The position numbers and the translations under genes are program-made. The notes under the pieces are model-generated. The model worked only from the letters and a program-made list of their open reading frames with translations. It was not told the origin of the DNA and did no database searches. From Methylococcaceae bacterium (GTDB lineage Bacteria > Pseudomonadota > Gammaproteobacteria > Methylococcales > Methylomonadaceae), in NCBI GenBank assembly GCA_947505055.1, contig CANNLO010000047.1, positions 1-21,114 of the forward strand: DNA of 21,114 bases, in the 5' to 3' direction. Positions 7,063 through 15,760 of the stretch are shown one piece after another; the first letter of the stretch is position 1; the number at the start of each line of letters is the position of its first letter.

Positions 7063-10000
7063 ATGTCTGACGTGTTGTTGCGGCAAATTGAGATGTTGCG
7101 AATGATCCCTCGCAACAAGATGGTCACTACCAGCAAAATCAAGGCACGCCTTGAAACACTGGGCTATGTGATCACAGAAAGAACTATTCAGCGCGACTTG
7201 AATGAGCTTTCCAGAAAATTTCCAATTATATGTGATGACACAAAAAAACCTTATCAGTGGTCAATGACTGACGCCAGCCATAATCTTGACATTCCAAGCC
7301 TGGGAAGCGACGCAACACGCAGCCAACTTACATCGACAGAAGCCGCTCCTGAAATACAGCGTCGCTTGGACGATCTTGCAACACACCCAAAAACGATATT
7401 TTTTAGTTATGGTCACGACGATGGCAAAGAGTTGGTCCAATTATTCAAGCAGGACTTAGAGAAGCGTGGTCATCAGATATGGTTTGACGAGAAGGATATT
7501 GGCAATTGGGATGACTGGAAGGGTAAAATCACTCAGGGCATAGATTCCAGTCACATGGCCGTTGCCTTCATATCCAAGCATTCCATTCGTGATCCTGGAG
7601 TTTGTCGTAACGAGATTGCTATTGCGATGAATCGTTTCGGTACAGTTTATCCAATACTTATTGAAGATGGCATCGAGCAAGATATCCCCGTTACCATTCA
7701 GCATCTGCAATGGCCAGATCTAAGCCGTTGGAAGGATATTCGGAATGGCAAAGTGCCCGACATCGAATGGGATCGCTGGTACGAAGAAAAACTACTCAGT
7801 TTGATCGAGAAGATAGAAGGCGATGCCACGCGATTCTCCGACGAGACCCGTGTTCTCCAGCAGGTGCTGCAGCCCATCACTTCAGAATCCAAGATTGCCC
7901 AGCATGTACCTGGTTTTGTTGGCCGTGAATGGATATTTGATGCCTACAGCCAATGGGTCGATCATCAGCCAGAGTCACGTCTCTTCTGGATCAAGGCTGG
8001 GCCGGGCGTAGGCAAGACAGCAATCGCAGCGAACCTCGCCAACAGCAAGCGTGACGCTATTTGCGCTAGTTGGTTTTGCGATGCAAAGAGCAGTGAGCGC
8101 AGAAATCCGAATGCTGCCCTGAGGGCCATTGCGTTTCAACTGGCGCTACGATGGGAAGATTACCGTGTCAGACTTTTGAGAAGTCTTCAACTGTATGCCT
8201 GTGCTACAGATGTAACATGCGACAATGCCCGCGAAGAACTTGGCAAGAAAAACACGCAAGATTTATTTCTTTTACTGCTGGCTGAACCCATGGCTGGCCT
8301 TATCTGGCGCGGGCATAAACTGGTTGTTGTTATCGATGCCCTAGATGAAGCTACCAATGAACAGGGTAACAATCAGATCACAGAACTCATCAGTCGTGAA
8401 CTGGACAGCCTGCCAGACTGGATTGGCTTTGTCGTCACCAGTCGCCCTGAGGCCAAGATTGTCAATCGGCTGCGCCGGTTCAAGCCGTTTGAAATGAATG
8501 CGGAAGATCCGCGTAACTTGAATGATTTAAGAGACTGGTACAAGAAAAAACTCGGTAAGCGTTCGGAACTGAATGAATTATCTGAAGCCGAACAGAATCG
8601 CATCGAGGATCTGCTTATTGAAAGAAGTGAGGGGATGATTCTTTACCTCAAGATGGTGGAAGAAGGCTTCAAGGAGGAATCACTTTGCGTATCCAAACTT
8701 GAGGGCATGGGGTCTGGCTTGCCTGGCCTCTTTGATAGGTACTACGATAGCTTTCAGACCCGGTTTGGCGAGGATTATGAAATATCCGTCAAGCCGCTAC
8801 TGAGACTTTTTCTAGCAGCTGGTGGTCCCTTGCCAGAAGACTTAGTCAATGAGACGCTTAAGTGGAATAGCGAACAATTTCTGACCTGTCGCAACCGGCT
8901 TGGCAGTTATGTGATTCATACCGAACAGGGCTATGAGCTCTTCCACAAAACCCTAGCGGAATGGCTTGGAGATAAAACGAGCGCCCCGTTTTATATAGAT
9001 CGCTCATTAGGGCGGCAAAAGCTGGCCGATGTACTGTTTAAGGAAGTAGTTGTTAAAGAGAGTCATCAGGTGCGATGGAAAAATCTGGTTGAAGAATGGC
9101 TACCGGACTGGTTGCCAGAACTTTCTCAGCAAGACAATCCATTAGCAATTGGTAATCTAGGTCAAAAGCTACAGTATTGGGCAAACTACTCAAAGGCACG
9201 CCCACTTTTAGAGCTTGCATTGGAGATGCAGGAAAAAGTTCTTGGCCCAGAGCACCTTGATACTGCGACTGCCCTAAATAATCTGGCAGGTCTACTTCGC
9301 GATCAAGGCAAGCATGCCGAGGCAGAGTCTCTTTTGGTGCGAGCTCTGGGTATTTGTGAAAAAATACTGGGTACGGAACACCCAAACACAACATCATCCT
9401 TAAATAATCTTGCAGGCCTACTTCGCGATCAAGGCAAGCATGCCGAGGCAGAACCGTTTTATCGGCGCGCTTTGGCTATTCGTGAAAAAATTCTGGGCGC
9501 AGAGCACATTGATGTAGCCTCATCTCTAAATGGTCTTGCTGCTCTGTTTAATGAACAAGGTAATTATACCGAGGCAGAACCGCTTTATCGGCGCGCTTTG
9601 GCTATTCGTGAAAAAATTCTGGGCGCAGAACACATTGACGTAGCCTCATCTCTAAATGGCATTTCGATTTTACTTCGCAATCAAGGTAAGCTTGCGGAGG
9701 CAGAGCTGCTTTGTCGGCGCGCTTTGGCTATCCGAGAAAAAATTCTGGGCGCAGAACACCCCTATACAGCATCATCCTTAAATAATCTTGCAAGCCTACT
9801 CCGCGATCAAGGAAAGTATGCGGAGGCAGAACCGCTATATCAGCATTCTTTGAAAATCTGGGAAAAAACACTTGGTACGGAGCATCCTGATGTAGCGACT
9901 TCCCTAAATAATCTTGCGATGCTTCTTTGTGATCAAGACAAATTGGCTGAGGCGGAACCACTTTATAATCGAGCTTTGGCTATTTGGGAAAGAACATTGG

Positions 10001-10320
10001 GCGCTGAACACCCTAATGCAGCGACTTCCTTAAATGGTCTTGCTGGTCTCTTTCACGATCAGGGTAAGTATGCGGAGGCAGAACTGCTTTATCATCGTGC
10101 TTTGGTTGTTCGTGAAAAAACACTTGGATCAGAACACCCTTATGTAGCAACATCTATAAATAACCTTGCTAGTTTGTTTCGCGATCAAGGAAGATATGAA
10201 GAGGCCCATCAACTCTATCAGCGCGCTTTGGAGATTTATGAAAAATCCCTTGGTACGGCACATCCATATACAAAACAAGCGCGATTGGACTATGATAAAT
10301 TTATTGCAATTAACGGTTAG
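7063..10320 (+). CDS. HTH-TIR-STAND (NACHT-like) NTPase-TPR protein
   Basis: This 1085-residue protein is built like an innate-immune sensor. Residues 1-68 are a winged HTH 71% identical to the WYL regulator at 5135. A TIR domain follows at about 108-225 (I-F-F-S-Y-G-H-D-D; candidate catalytic Glu184 in C-R-N-E-I). A STAND/NACHT NTPase spans about 285-650 (Walker A G313-P-G-V-G-K-T319, Walker B V-V-V-I-D425-A-L-D-E, T-S-R-P-E at 459-463). About nine 42-residue TPRs of the kinesin-light-chain type fill 695-1075 (L-N-N-L-A, Y-x-R-A-L, L-G-x-E-H-P). TIR domains can cleave NAD+ or make cyclic ADP-ribose signals; STAND proteins oligomerise on sensing a trigger, usually through the C-terminal repeats. 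GAGGGGGAG at 7052-7060 precedes the ATG. The next gene starts five bases after the stop. Row 7801-7860 is 55% GC, higher than its neighbours. Confidence 0.9.
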   Translation: MSDVLLRQIEMLRMIPRNKMVTTSKIKARLETLGYVITERTIQRDLNELSRKFPIICDDTKKPYQWSMTDASHNLDIPSLGSDATRSQLTSTEAAPEIQRRLDDLATHPKTIFFSYGHDDGKELVQLFKQDLEKRGHQIWFDEKDIGNWDDWKGKITQGIDSSHMAVAFISKHSIRDPGVCRNEIAIAMNRFGTVYPILIEDGIEQDIPVTIQHLQWPDLSRWKDIRNGKVPDIEWDRWYEEKLLSLIEKIEGDATRFSDETRVLQQVLQPITSESKIAQHVPGFVGREWIFDAYSQWVDHQPESRLFWIKAGPGVGKTAIAANLANSKRDAICASWFCDAKSSERRNPNAALRAIAFQLALRWEDYRVRLLRSLQLYACATDVTCDNAREELGKKNTQDLFLLLLAEPMAGLIWRGHKLVVVIDALDEATNEQGNNQITELISRELDSLPDWIGFVVTSRPEAKIVNRLRRFKPFEMNAEDPRNLNDLRDWYKKKLGKRSELNELSEAEQNRIEDLLIERSEGMILYLKMVEEGFKEESLCVSKLEGMGSGLPGLFDRYYDSFQTRFGEDYEISVKPLLRLFLAAGGPLPEDLVNETLKWNSEQFLTCRNRLGSYVIHTEQGYELFHKTLAEWLGDKTSAPFYIDRSLGRQKLADVLFKEVVVKESHQVRWKNLVEEWLPDWLPELSQQDNPLAIGNLGQKLQYWANYSKARPLLELALEMQEKVLGPEHLDTATALNNLAGLLRDQGKHAEAESLLVRALGICEKILGTEHPNTTSSLNNLAGLLRDQGKHAEAEPFYRRALAIREKILGAEHIDVASSLNGLAALFNEQGNYTEAEPLYRRALAIREKILGAEHIDVASSLNGISILLRNQGKLAEAELLCRRALAIREKILGAEHPYTASSLNNLASLLRDQGKYAEAEPLYQHSLKIWEKTLGTEHPDVATSLNNLAMLLCDQDKLAEAEPLYNRALAIWERTLGAEHPNAATSLNGLAGLFHDQGKYAEAELLYHRALVVREKTLGSEHPYVATSINNLASLFRDQGRYEEAHQLYQRALEIYEKSLGTAHPYTKQARLDYDKFIAING
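9445..9658 (+). repeat. Near-identical 126-bp coding repeats in the TPR region
   Basis: The TPR part (about 9140-10300) has a 126-base (42-codon) period. The blocks 9445-9532 and 9571-9658 differ at about three bases, while other units differ much more. This indicates recent duplication or gene conversion within the probable sensor region. Confidence 0.8.
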
Positions 10321-10325
10321 AGGCA

Positions 10326-10688
10326 ATGGCTACTAGTAGAATTCCCTGCTATTTAATGCAAGGTACCGTGTACGTTATGACAATAAAAGATCAAGATGAA
10401 TTGCGGATTGGGGTGTACTCAACATCAAAACAATCCCGTGAAACTCAAGTGAGATCAGGTATTGGTCTTGATGTAGAAATAATATGGGAAGAGAAGTTAG
10501 CATCAAAAGCACACGCACTGGCAGTAGAGACATTGGCCCATCTTTATCTATGTGAGTTTGAGCAATGGCAAAAAGTCGGAAAGAAAACAGTTCAAGTCTT
10601 TCATTGTAGTAAAGTTGAGGCTAAGGACGCCTGCGAGAAAGCTGTGAAAGCTATATCCGCAGGATTAATGCTCGCTATATCAAGGTAA
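10326..10688 (+). CDS. Small GIY-YIG-like (MUG113/T5orf172-type) protein
   Basis: This 120-residue protein begins five bases after the TIR-STAND gene and ends five bases before the SLOG gene, so it is part of the same operon. The front (G-T-V-Y-V-M-T, then L-R-I-G-V-Y-S-T-S, then R-x3-Q-V-R-S-G) resembles the MUG113/T5orf172 branch of the GIY-YIG nuclease superfamily. A helical part follows with E-x2-A-H-L-Y-L and W-Q-K. The usual catalytic Tyr/Arg/Glu set is not complete in an obvious way, so it may be an inactive or very divergent member. GAGG at 10320-10323 is only two bases from the ATG. Translation may depend on coupling to the upstream gene, or may start at the later ATG 10356. The family call is moderate. 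Confidence 0.6.
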   Translation: MATSRIPCYLMQGTVYVMTIKDQDELRIGVYSTSKQSRETQVRSGIGLDVEIIWEEKLASKAHALAVETLAHLYLCEFEQWQKVGKKTVQVFHCSKVEAKDACEKAVKAISAGLMLAISR

Positions 10689-10693
10689 AAGCT

Positions 10694-12415
10694 ATGCCAT
10701 TTGATTCACTAGGGGAAATCCCCATCGTTTTTGCCGTTACAGGCCATAGAGATATCCCCTCTGAAGATTTTGATGGTTTGTCTAAGTTAATTTCTGCAAA
10801 GCTTAAACAATCTAAAACGGACTATCCTGATTCAACTCATGTGTTATTAAGTTGCTTGGCTGAGGGCGCTGACAGAATTGCGGCACAAGCGGCCCTAGAT
10901 GCCGGTTGGCAATTGGGCGCTATTTTGCCGATGCCAGAGTATGAGTATCTCAATGATTTTGAATCTAGCGAATCTAAAAATGAATTTCAGCGTTTAATAT
11001 CCGCCTCTAGTTTTGTCATGGAGGTCAGTTCATCATTACGGCCAGATTGCTATCTAGATGCGGGCAAATGGCTTTGTCGACGCGCTCAATTATTAATAGC
11101 GCTTTGGGATGGTAAGGACGGAAAAGTTGGTGGCACTGCTAATGTGGTGAAGATATTCCTTGAAGGCGACCCTAAATACAACGACAGCCCGGCAGTGCCA
11201 GATACAGGATTGGTTCATCACATTGTCACACGCAGACTTAGTGACCCTCAAGACTTACATAGCGCCAGCCCTAAAACTTTGTCACCACGGCCTGCTGGTT
11301 TGAAATTAGATAATGCTGGCGTTGAGAAAAAACGATGGGATGAGATATTTAAGCATATTGATAGCTGGAATAAAATTCATTCTGAATCAAAAAAAAATGA
11401 TGGAGAGAATAAAGTTGGCCTTGGACTTTATTACCCAAAGAGCGACGCAGATAGTACAAAGTATGGGGAAATCAATAAAAAACTTAAAGCTAAAATCAAT
11501 CAAAATCCACAATTAAAAGCTTTAGATTGCTTGTACCAAGCTGCTGATAAGCTTTCTTATGAAGCTCAGGAGAAGCGTAAGTCTAGATTTAAAATCATCA
11601 TTTTATTTGGCGCTTTAGCTATCCTTATGCAGCAGCTTTATTCCAGTGCATTTCCATATCCTGTCACGATGTGTATCGCTATAGCTTCGGGATTATTGAG
11701 CTATGGACTTTATTGGAAATCCCAGAGAAGTAAACTTGAAGAGCGCTATATCCATTACAGAGGGTTAGCAGAAGCTTGTCGTGTCCAATTTTTTTGGATT
11801 TTAATTGGGTGTAAAGATGATGTGACGGACCACTTTTTATTTGCGCAACGCAATGCCCTAGAATGGATAAGACAGGCAATAAGCACCATTGCTTTTTATG
11901 AAAACCCTACAACCGCTAATACGTTAGCAGATGTAAATTTGGTAAAAGATACATGGATAGAAGATCAATTTAATTATTTTATTGGGAATACAAACAAAGC
12001 TAAAAAACATGCTGATGATGGACGAAAATTCGACAATTGCACCAAGTACCTTATTTGGATTGGTTTATTTTTATACGTTGCAGTGCTATTCGTTCATATA
12101 TTTATGGGTGAGAGTTTAATTCCAATACTTAATCTAGTGTGTGGTCTTGCTTTAGCGGTAGCAGCTCTTTTTAACATTTGGAACGAAACAATGGCGCACA
12201 ATGAACATGCTACGCGCTATGAACGCTCAGGTTTGTTATTTGCCATTGCAGATGAAAGATTAGATGCCGCTATTAAAGGACATGGAATAGAACCAGGATT
12301 AAAATTGGCTTTAGCTCAAGAGATTATTTATAAAACAGGAAAAGAAGCCTTGGATGAAAATAGTGACTGGGTTTTACTGCATCAACAAAGGCCTGTTAAG
12401 GCCCCTGTTGGGTAA
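10694..12415 (+). CDS. SLOG-domain protein with four predicted membrane segments (SLATT-like C-terminus)
   Basis: This is a 573-residue probable membrane effector. The N-terminal 170 residues look like a SLOG (Rossmann-like, LOG/DprA-related) nucleotide-ligand domain: V-T-G-H-R-D, L-A-E-G-A-D-R-I-A, then A-L-W-D-G with G-G-T-A. Two hydrophobic pairs follow, at about 299-340 and 452-498. They are separated by a long helical stretch (S-K-L-E-E-R-Y-I-H-Y-R-G-L-A-E-A) typical of SLATT-type two-helix membrane modules. SLOG domains bind nucleotide-derived signals, for example in ThsA of Thoeris, and SLATT-type modules are proposed pore formers. It is the last gene of the operon that starts at 7063, five bases after the GIY-YIG-like gene. 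Signal binding and pore formation are inference from family and context. Confidence 0.8.
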   Translation: MPFDSLGEIPIVFAVTGHRDIPSEDFDGLSKLISAKLKQSKTDYPDSTHVLLSCLAEGADRIAAQAALDAGWQLGAILPMPEYEYLNDFESSESKNEFQRLISASSFVMEVSSSLRPDCYLDAGKWLCRRAQLLIALWDGKDGKVGGTANVVKIFLEGDPKYNDSPAVPDTGLVHHIVTRRLSDPQDLHSASPKTLSPRPAGLKLDNAGVEKKRWDEIFKHIDSWNKIHSESKKNDGENKVGLGLYYPKSDADSTKYGEINKKLKAKINQNPQLKALDCLYQAADKLSYEAQEKRKSRFKIIILFGALAILMQQLYSSAFPYPVTMCIAIASGLLSYGLYWKSQRSKLEERYIHYRGLAEACRVQFFWILIGCKDDVTDHFLFAQRNALEWIRQAISTIAFYENPTTANTLADVNLVKDTWIEDQFNYFIGNTNKAKKHADDGRKFDNCTKYLIWIGLFLYVAVLFVHIFMGESLIPILNLVCGLALAVAALFNIWNETMAHNEHATRYERSGLLFAIADERLDAAIKGHGIEPGLKLALAQEIIYKTGKEALDENSDWVLLHQQRPVKAPVG

Positions 12416-12571
12416 ATAGCCTGATTTAAAAATAATATTGATAGTTGTAAAGTACAGTTATTAAATTAATTACTATATTAATAGTTTACGTCAATGTTAA
12501 GTACGGCGAGTATCATGCTAGGATGTATTCATACAAAATCTTTGTTAATTATCAATTGAGTGGGAGTTAAA
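12416..12571 (+). promoter_or_regulatory. AT-rich intergenic region, likely promoter of the seven-gene operon
   Basis: This 156-base gap is the only sizeable one before the operon from 12572 to 20840, so the main promoter should lie here. TTGATA at about 12438-12443 followed after 17 bases by TTAAAT is a possible weak sigma-70 promoter. No copy of the CGACA/TGTCG palindrome is present, so this operon is probably under different control. The ribosome binding site GGGAG is at 12562-12566. Confidence 0.35.
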
Positions 12572-13294
12572 ATGGCACAAGAACCAGTTCAGAAGGTAAA
12601 AGGGGTTGTCGACATCGTTTTCCTTATCGACATATCTGGTAGCATGGGGCCGTGTATCGAGGCTTTGAAAACCAATATTGGAACATTCACGGCCACCATG
12701 GCTAACCCTGATCCAAATGGAGGATCTCCAGTTAAGGATTGGAGAATTAAGGTTGCCGGCTATAGTGATTTCATGGCTGATGGCAGTCAGTGGTGGGTTG
12801 AATTCCCGTTCGTAAATGATTTGACCCAAGTTACTTCAAATCTATCCTCGCTAAAGCTAGTAGGTGGTGGCGACTTGCCCGAGTCACTTCTTGATGGTCT
12901 CTACAAGATTGCAAAGATGCCCTCAACAGAGAAGAGCGATAGTGCCGAATCAAATAGTTGGCGACATAGGCACAACGCAGCTAGGGTAGTTATATTTTTT
13001 ACCGACGCAGAGTTTCATCCAACACTGTCAATACCAGAAGCTCCTGGTGCAATGTTAGATGACGTGATTAGAGAGCTGCAAAATTCAAGAATAATTCTTT
13101 GTGGTTTCTGCCCAGAACATGAGTGCTATAACAAGCTTTCAGAGTTGGATAAGAGCGTAATTGAGTTTGTTGGGACGATTTCTGATGCTGTTGCCAAGAT
13201 GGGCGAATACACTAGCGACACAAAAAACTTCCAAGAGACGCTCAAGGCGCTCGCTAAAACCGTTAGTCTATCTGCAGAAGTTGTTGCCCTCTAA
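12572..13294 (+). CDS. vWA (MIDAS) domain protein, TerY-like
   Basis: This 240-residue protein is essentially one von Willebrand factor A domain. The metal-binding MIDAS motif D20-I-S-G-S24 is intact, and the later acidic site is D145 in F-F-T-D-A-E. Such domains bind partners through a divalent cation. Stand-alone vWA proteins (TerY type) are known to sit beside kinases and phosphatases in Ter-linked modules, which fits this operon. I chose ATG 12572 with GGGAG at 12562-12566; an in-frame GTG at 12560 would overlap that site. C-terminal Cys and His residues (G-F-C-P-E-H-E-C) may be structural. It is the first gene of the operon, 18 bases before the kinase gene. Confidence 0.85.
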   Translation: MAQEPVQKVKGVVDIVFLIDISGSMGPCIEALKTNIGTFTATMANPDPNGGSPVKDWRIKVAGYSDFMADGSQWWVEFPFVNDLTQVTSNLSSLKLVGGGDLPESLLDGLYKIAKMPSTEKSDSAESNSWRHRHNAARVVIFFTDAEFHPTLSIPEAPGAMLDDVIRELQNSRIILCGFCPEHECYNKLSELDKSVIEFVGTISDAVAKMGEYTSDTKNFQETLKALAKTVSLSAEVVAL

Positions 13295-13312
13295 CATCAA
13301 AGGTAATAAGGC

Positions 13313-14617
13313 ATGCCAATAAAACTAAAGCCGGGGAACAAAAAAACATCCCCCAAATCAACGTACGAAATTGTTCGGGAATTAAACCAAGGGATGTTTG
13401 CTTCTTCTTATGAGGCAAAGTCGGCGCTTGGAAGGCGTGTATTCTTTAAAGAATACAAATCTCCTACCCCTACAGTATCTTGGTACAGAGGATATGTTGA
13501 GTATCAGACTGAAATAAAAAAGAGAATTGAATTGGATCCTGTCACTAGAGTCAGGACATACGAGTTCATCGATTTTTTTGAAGATAAATTTTTCTATCAG
13601 GTATTCGAATTTGTTGAAGGGGGTATGTCCTTACAGGGTTGCCTAGATAAGTTAAGAGACGCTGCGAGCGCCGCTTCTTGGAAGGATCGCGTTTATTTTG
13701 CTCGGGTAATGATGGCGGGGATTGCCGGATTCCATGCTCTTAAGATTATCCATACGGACCTCAAGCCTGACAATATTTACTTAATCCCAAACAAGGATAG
13801 CGCGGGTGATTATTACCTGAGAATTATTGATGTTGATTTTGCAATCCTCCAGGATAAGCAGGCTCCATGGCACGGCGTAAATGGATATGTAGGTACACCT
13901 AAATATCAGTCCCCAGAACATTTGCGTGGCGAAATTCCAACACCTGCATCTGACACGTTTACTTGTGCGCTAATGCTTTGTGAATTACTTGGTGGAGGCC
14001 ACCCTTTTAGGAAAGAGGAAGATTATGGAAATTCTATATTGGCCGGTGACAAGTTTATTCCATTCAAATTAGAGCAGTCGATCAATAAGGTTGACGACGT
14101 TGCATTTCTTGAAGGGGTGATTAATACATGTTTCAATCCAGATCCAGAAAATAGGCCAACAGCCAGACAGGTTGCCGATGCACTTTTGGGCAAAAAATTT
14201 GAGTGGATTATAACTCCTACAACTGCCCCATCTCCTGTAATTACGCCTACGACATCCCCTGTGGTAACGGACCCTAAACCTAGCCTATCGACTACTGATA
14301 AGTCGGTTGCTATTAGTTTTGGGGGGAAGCAATTAACACTGATCAATATCGATTCCGAGTTCGGCAAGAGGACATTTAAAGGCGTTCATGATGATGCCCA
14401 GTTTCTGAGCGAAAAGCAATTCAGGATATATCGAGATCCTGCTACGAAGTGCTGGCTAATTTCTCATGAAACATCAGCCACCAACGAGACAATTGTTAAT
14501 GGTTCTAAATTGGTAGCACCAGTTTCCGTTGCTGATGGGATGCGCATTGCCGTAGGAAATTCTGCTAAAGGTATTGAGAAATTTACTCTTACGCTTAATT
14601 TAGTAGTAAAGGAATGA
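13313..14617 (+). CDS. Ser/Thr protein kinase with C-terminal FHA-like domain
   Basis: Residues about 20-295 form a Hanks-type Ser/Thr kinase. The ATP-binding Lys46 (V-F-F-K), catalytic loop H147-T-D149-L-K-P-D-N154, metal-binding D175-F-A and the G-T-P-K-Y-Q-S-P-E activation segment are present. All key residues are therefore kept, although HRD reads HTD and DFG reads DFA. A Thr/Pro-rich linker (about 296-325) leads to an FHA-like domain (about 330-434). In it the usual S-x2-H is S-E-K-Q and the N-G-T-x-V-N-G core is N-E-T-I-V-N-G, so phosphothreonine binding is uncertain. No membrane segment is seen. The phosphatase gene begins one base after the stop, so the two are probably made together and act on the same targets. 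Confidence 0.92.
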   Translation: MPIKLKPGNKKTSPKSTYEIVRELNQGMFASSYEAKSALGRRVFFKEYKSPTPTVSWYRGYVEYQTEIKKRIELDPVTRVRTYEFIDFFEDKFFYQVFEFVEGGMSLQGCLDKLRDAASAASWKDRVYFARVMMAGIAGFHALKIIHTDLKPDNIYLIPNKDSAGDYYLRIIDVDFAILQDKQAPWHGVNGYVGTPKYQSPEHLRGEIPTPASDTFTCALMLCELLGGGHPFRKEEDYGNSILAGDKFIPFKLEQSINKVDDVAFLEGVINTCFNPDPENRPTARQVADALLGKKFEWIITPTTAPSPVITPTTSPVVTDPKPSLSTTDKSVAISFGGKQLTLINIDSEFGKRTFKGVHDDAQFLSEKQFRIYRDPATKCWLISHETSATNETIVNGSKLVAPVSVADGMRIAVGNSAKGIEKFTLTLNLVVKE

Positions 14618-14618
14618 T

Positions 14619-15755
14619 ATGGAAAGCTCCGCTTTTAATGCATTCAGGGAAATACGTCGCGAAATCGCATCATTGTGGAATCAACTGAATCGTGATTTGA
14701 ACAAGGGAGGCTCACCAGATTTTCCTCTACTTTATGAAAACGAGCTTTCTAAAGTCGTGATCATGAAACCTGAAACCTTTGGGAAACCTGAGAACTGGTT
14801 TTTCATTGGAGATATTCATGCGGATTTTTTTGCGTTACACACACTCCTAAACTCCATCAAAAAACAATGTCCCGACTTCAGGCTTGTTTTCATGGGTGAC
14901 TTGGTGGATCGTGGGGAGCAACCAGTTGAGTGTTTCTTTCTACTATTGCAATGGGCAAAGGAACATCCGGAGCGAATTATCTGGTTGGCGGGAAATCACG
15001 ATATCGCTTTTACTTATGACAATCAGCAAAAGCAGTTTGTTTCTTCCGTTAGGCCTTCAGAGTTTCTAGACTTTCTGAATATAGATGATGAAATGCAAAG
15101 CTTCCGTAAATTATTGGGAGACTTTTTGGTCAAACTTTCTGGAATGCTACCTAGGGCGGTACTTTTCCCCGACGGTTTACTTGCAACGCATGGGGGGTTC
15201 CCGTTGGTCGACAAGCAGGAGTCCGCTAAAAACTTCTCTAAAGTTGAAGAGATTATGACATGGCTCAATTCTCCAGAATGCCTTCAGGACTTCACTTGGA
15301 CAAGAATTGCTAAATATCCCAAGCGCTCACCTAACCGTTCATCAAAGGGCTGCTCTTACGGTTTCCAGGACTTCGAGGCTTTCTGCAATCTCAAGCCAGA
15401 CTTATTTCCTGTGAAACGAATGATTACTGGGCACGAGCACCCTGAAACAGGATGGCAAGAATTCTCAAGTTATATATTAAACCCCAGCGCTACGATCTGT
15501 GGATTTGGCTTTGATTATATGTTGGAAGCACCAGAAAAATTTTATAGGTACAAACCTAAGCTGATGCTAGGACGATACCGCAAGGATCAGCTACCTGAAC
15601 CAATTGAGATAGATTATTCGGTTGAAGAACTACATAAATTTTACCCTCCCATTAAGCCAAATGATCCAATGACGTCTGCTTCCATTGATCCTCCTGTGGT
15701 CGATGAGTCGATTGGTGAGAGAACGTCGACTACGTCAATCAGTCATCCCCAATAA
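14619..15755 (+). CDS. PPP-family metallophosphatase (Ser/Thr phosphatase-like)
   Basis: This 378-residue protein is a calcineurin-like phosphoesterase of the PPP type, expected to remove phosphate from Ser/Thr using two metal ions. The metal ligands and signature motifs are in order: G-D65-I-H67-A-D, G-D94-L-V-D-R98-G, G-N126-H127-D128, H191 in A-T-H-G-G, and H272 in G-H-E-H. All are intact, so it should be active. The C-terminal tail (about 340-378) is low in complexity and rich in Pro/Ser/Thr. The gene follows the kinase by one base, with AAAGGA at 14608-14613. Kinase and phosphatase next to each other suggest reversible phosphorylation. Related vWA-kinase modules usually carry a PP2C enzyme, so a PPP enzyme here is a variation. 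Confidence 0.92.
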   Translation: MESSAFNAFREIRREIASLWNQLNRDLNKGGSPDFPLLYENELSKVVIMKPETFGKPENWFFIGDIHADFFALHTLLNSIKKQCPDFRLVFMGDLVDRGEQPVECFFLLLQWAKEHPERIIWLAGNHDIAFTYDNQQKQFVSSVRPSEFLDFLNIDDEMQSFRKLLGDFLVKLSGMLPRAVLFPDGLLATHGGFPLVDKQESAKNFSKVEEIMTWLNSPECLQDFTWTRIAKYPKRSPNRSSKGCSYGFQDFEAFCNLKPDLFPVKRMITGHEHPETGWQEFSSYILNPSATICGFGFDYMLEAPEKFYRYKPKLMLGRYRKDQLPEPIEIDYSVEELHKFYPPIKPNDPMTSASIDPPVVDESIGERTSTTSISHPQ

Positions 15756-15760
15756 ATGCC

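Noticed and set aside
9142..10300. Regularly spaced repeats as a CRISPR array
   Set aside because: The 126-base period is 42 codons and encodes TPRs in a long open frame; there are no short direct repeats with unique spacers.
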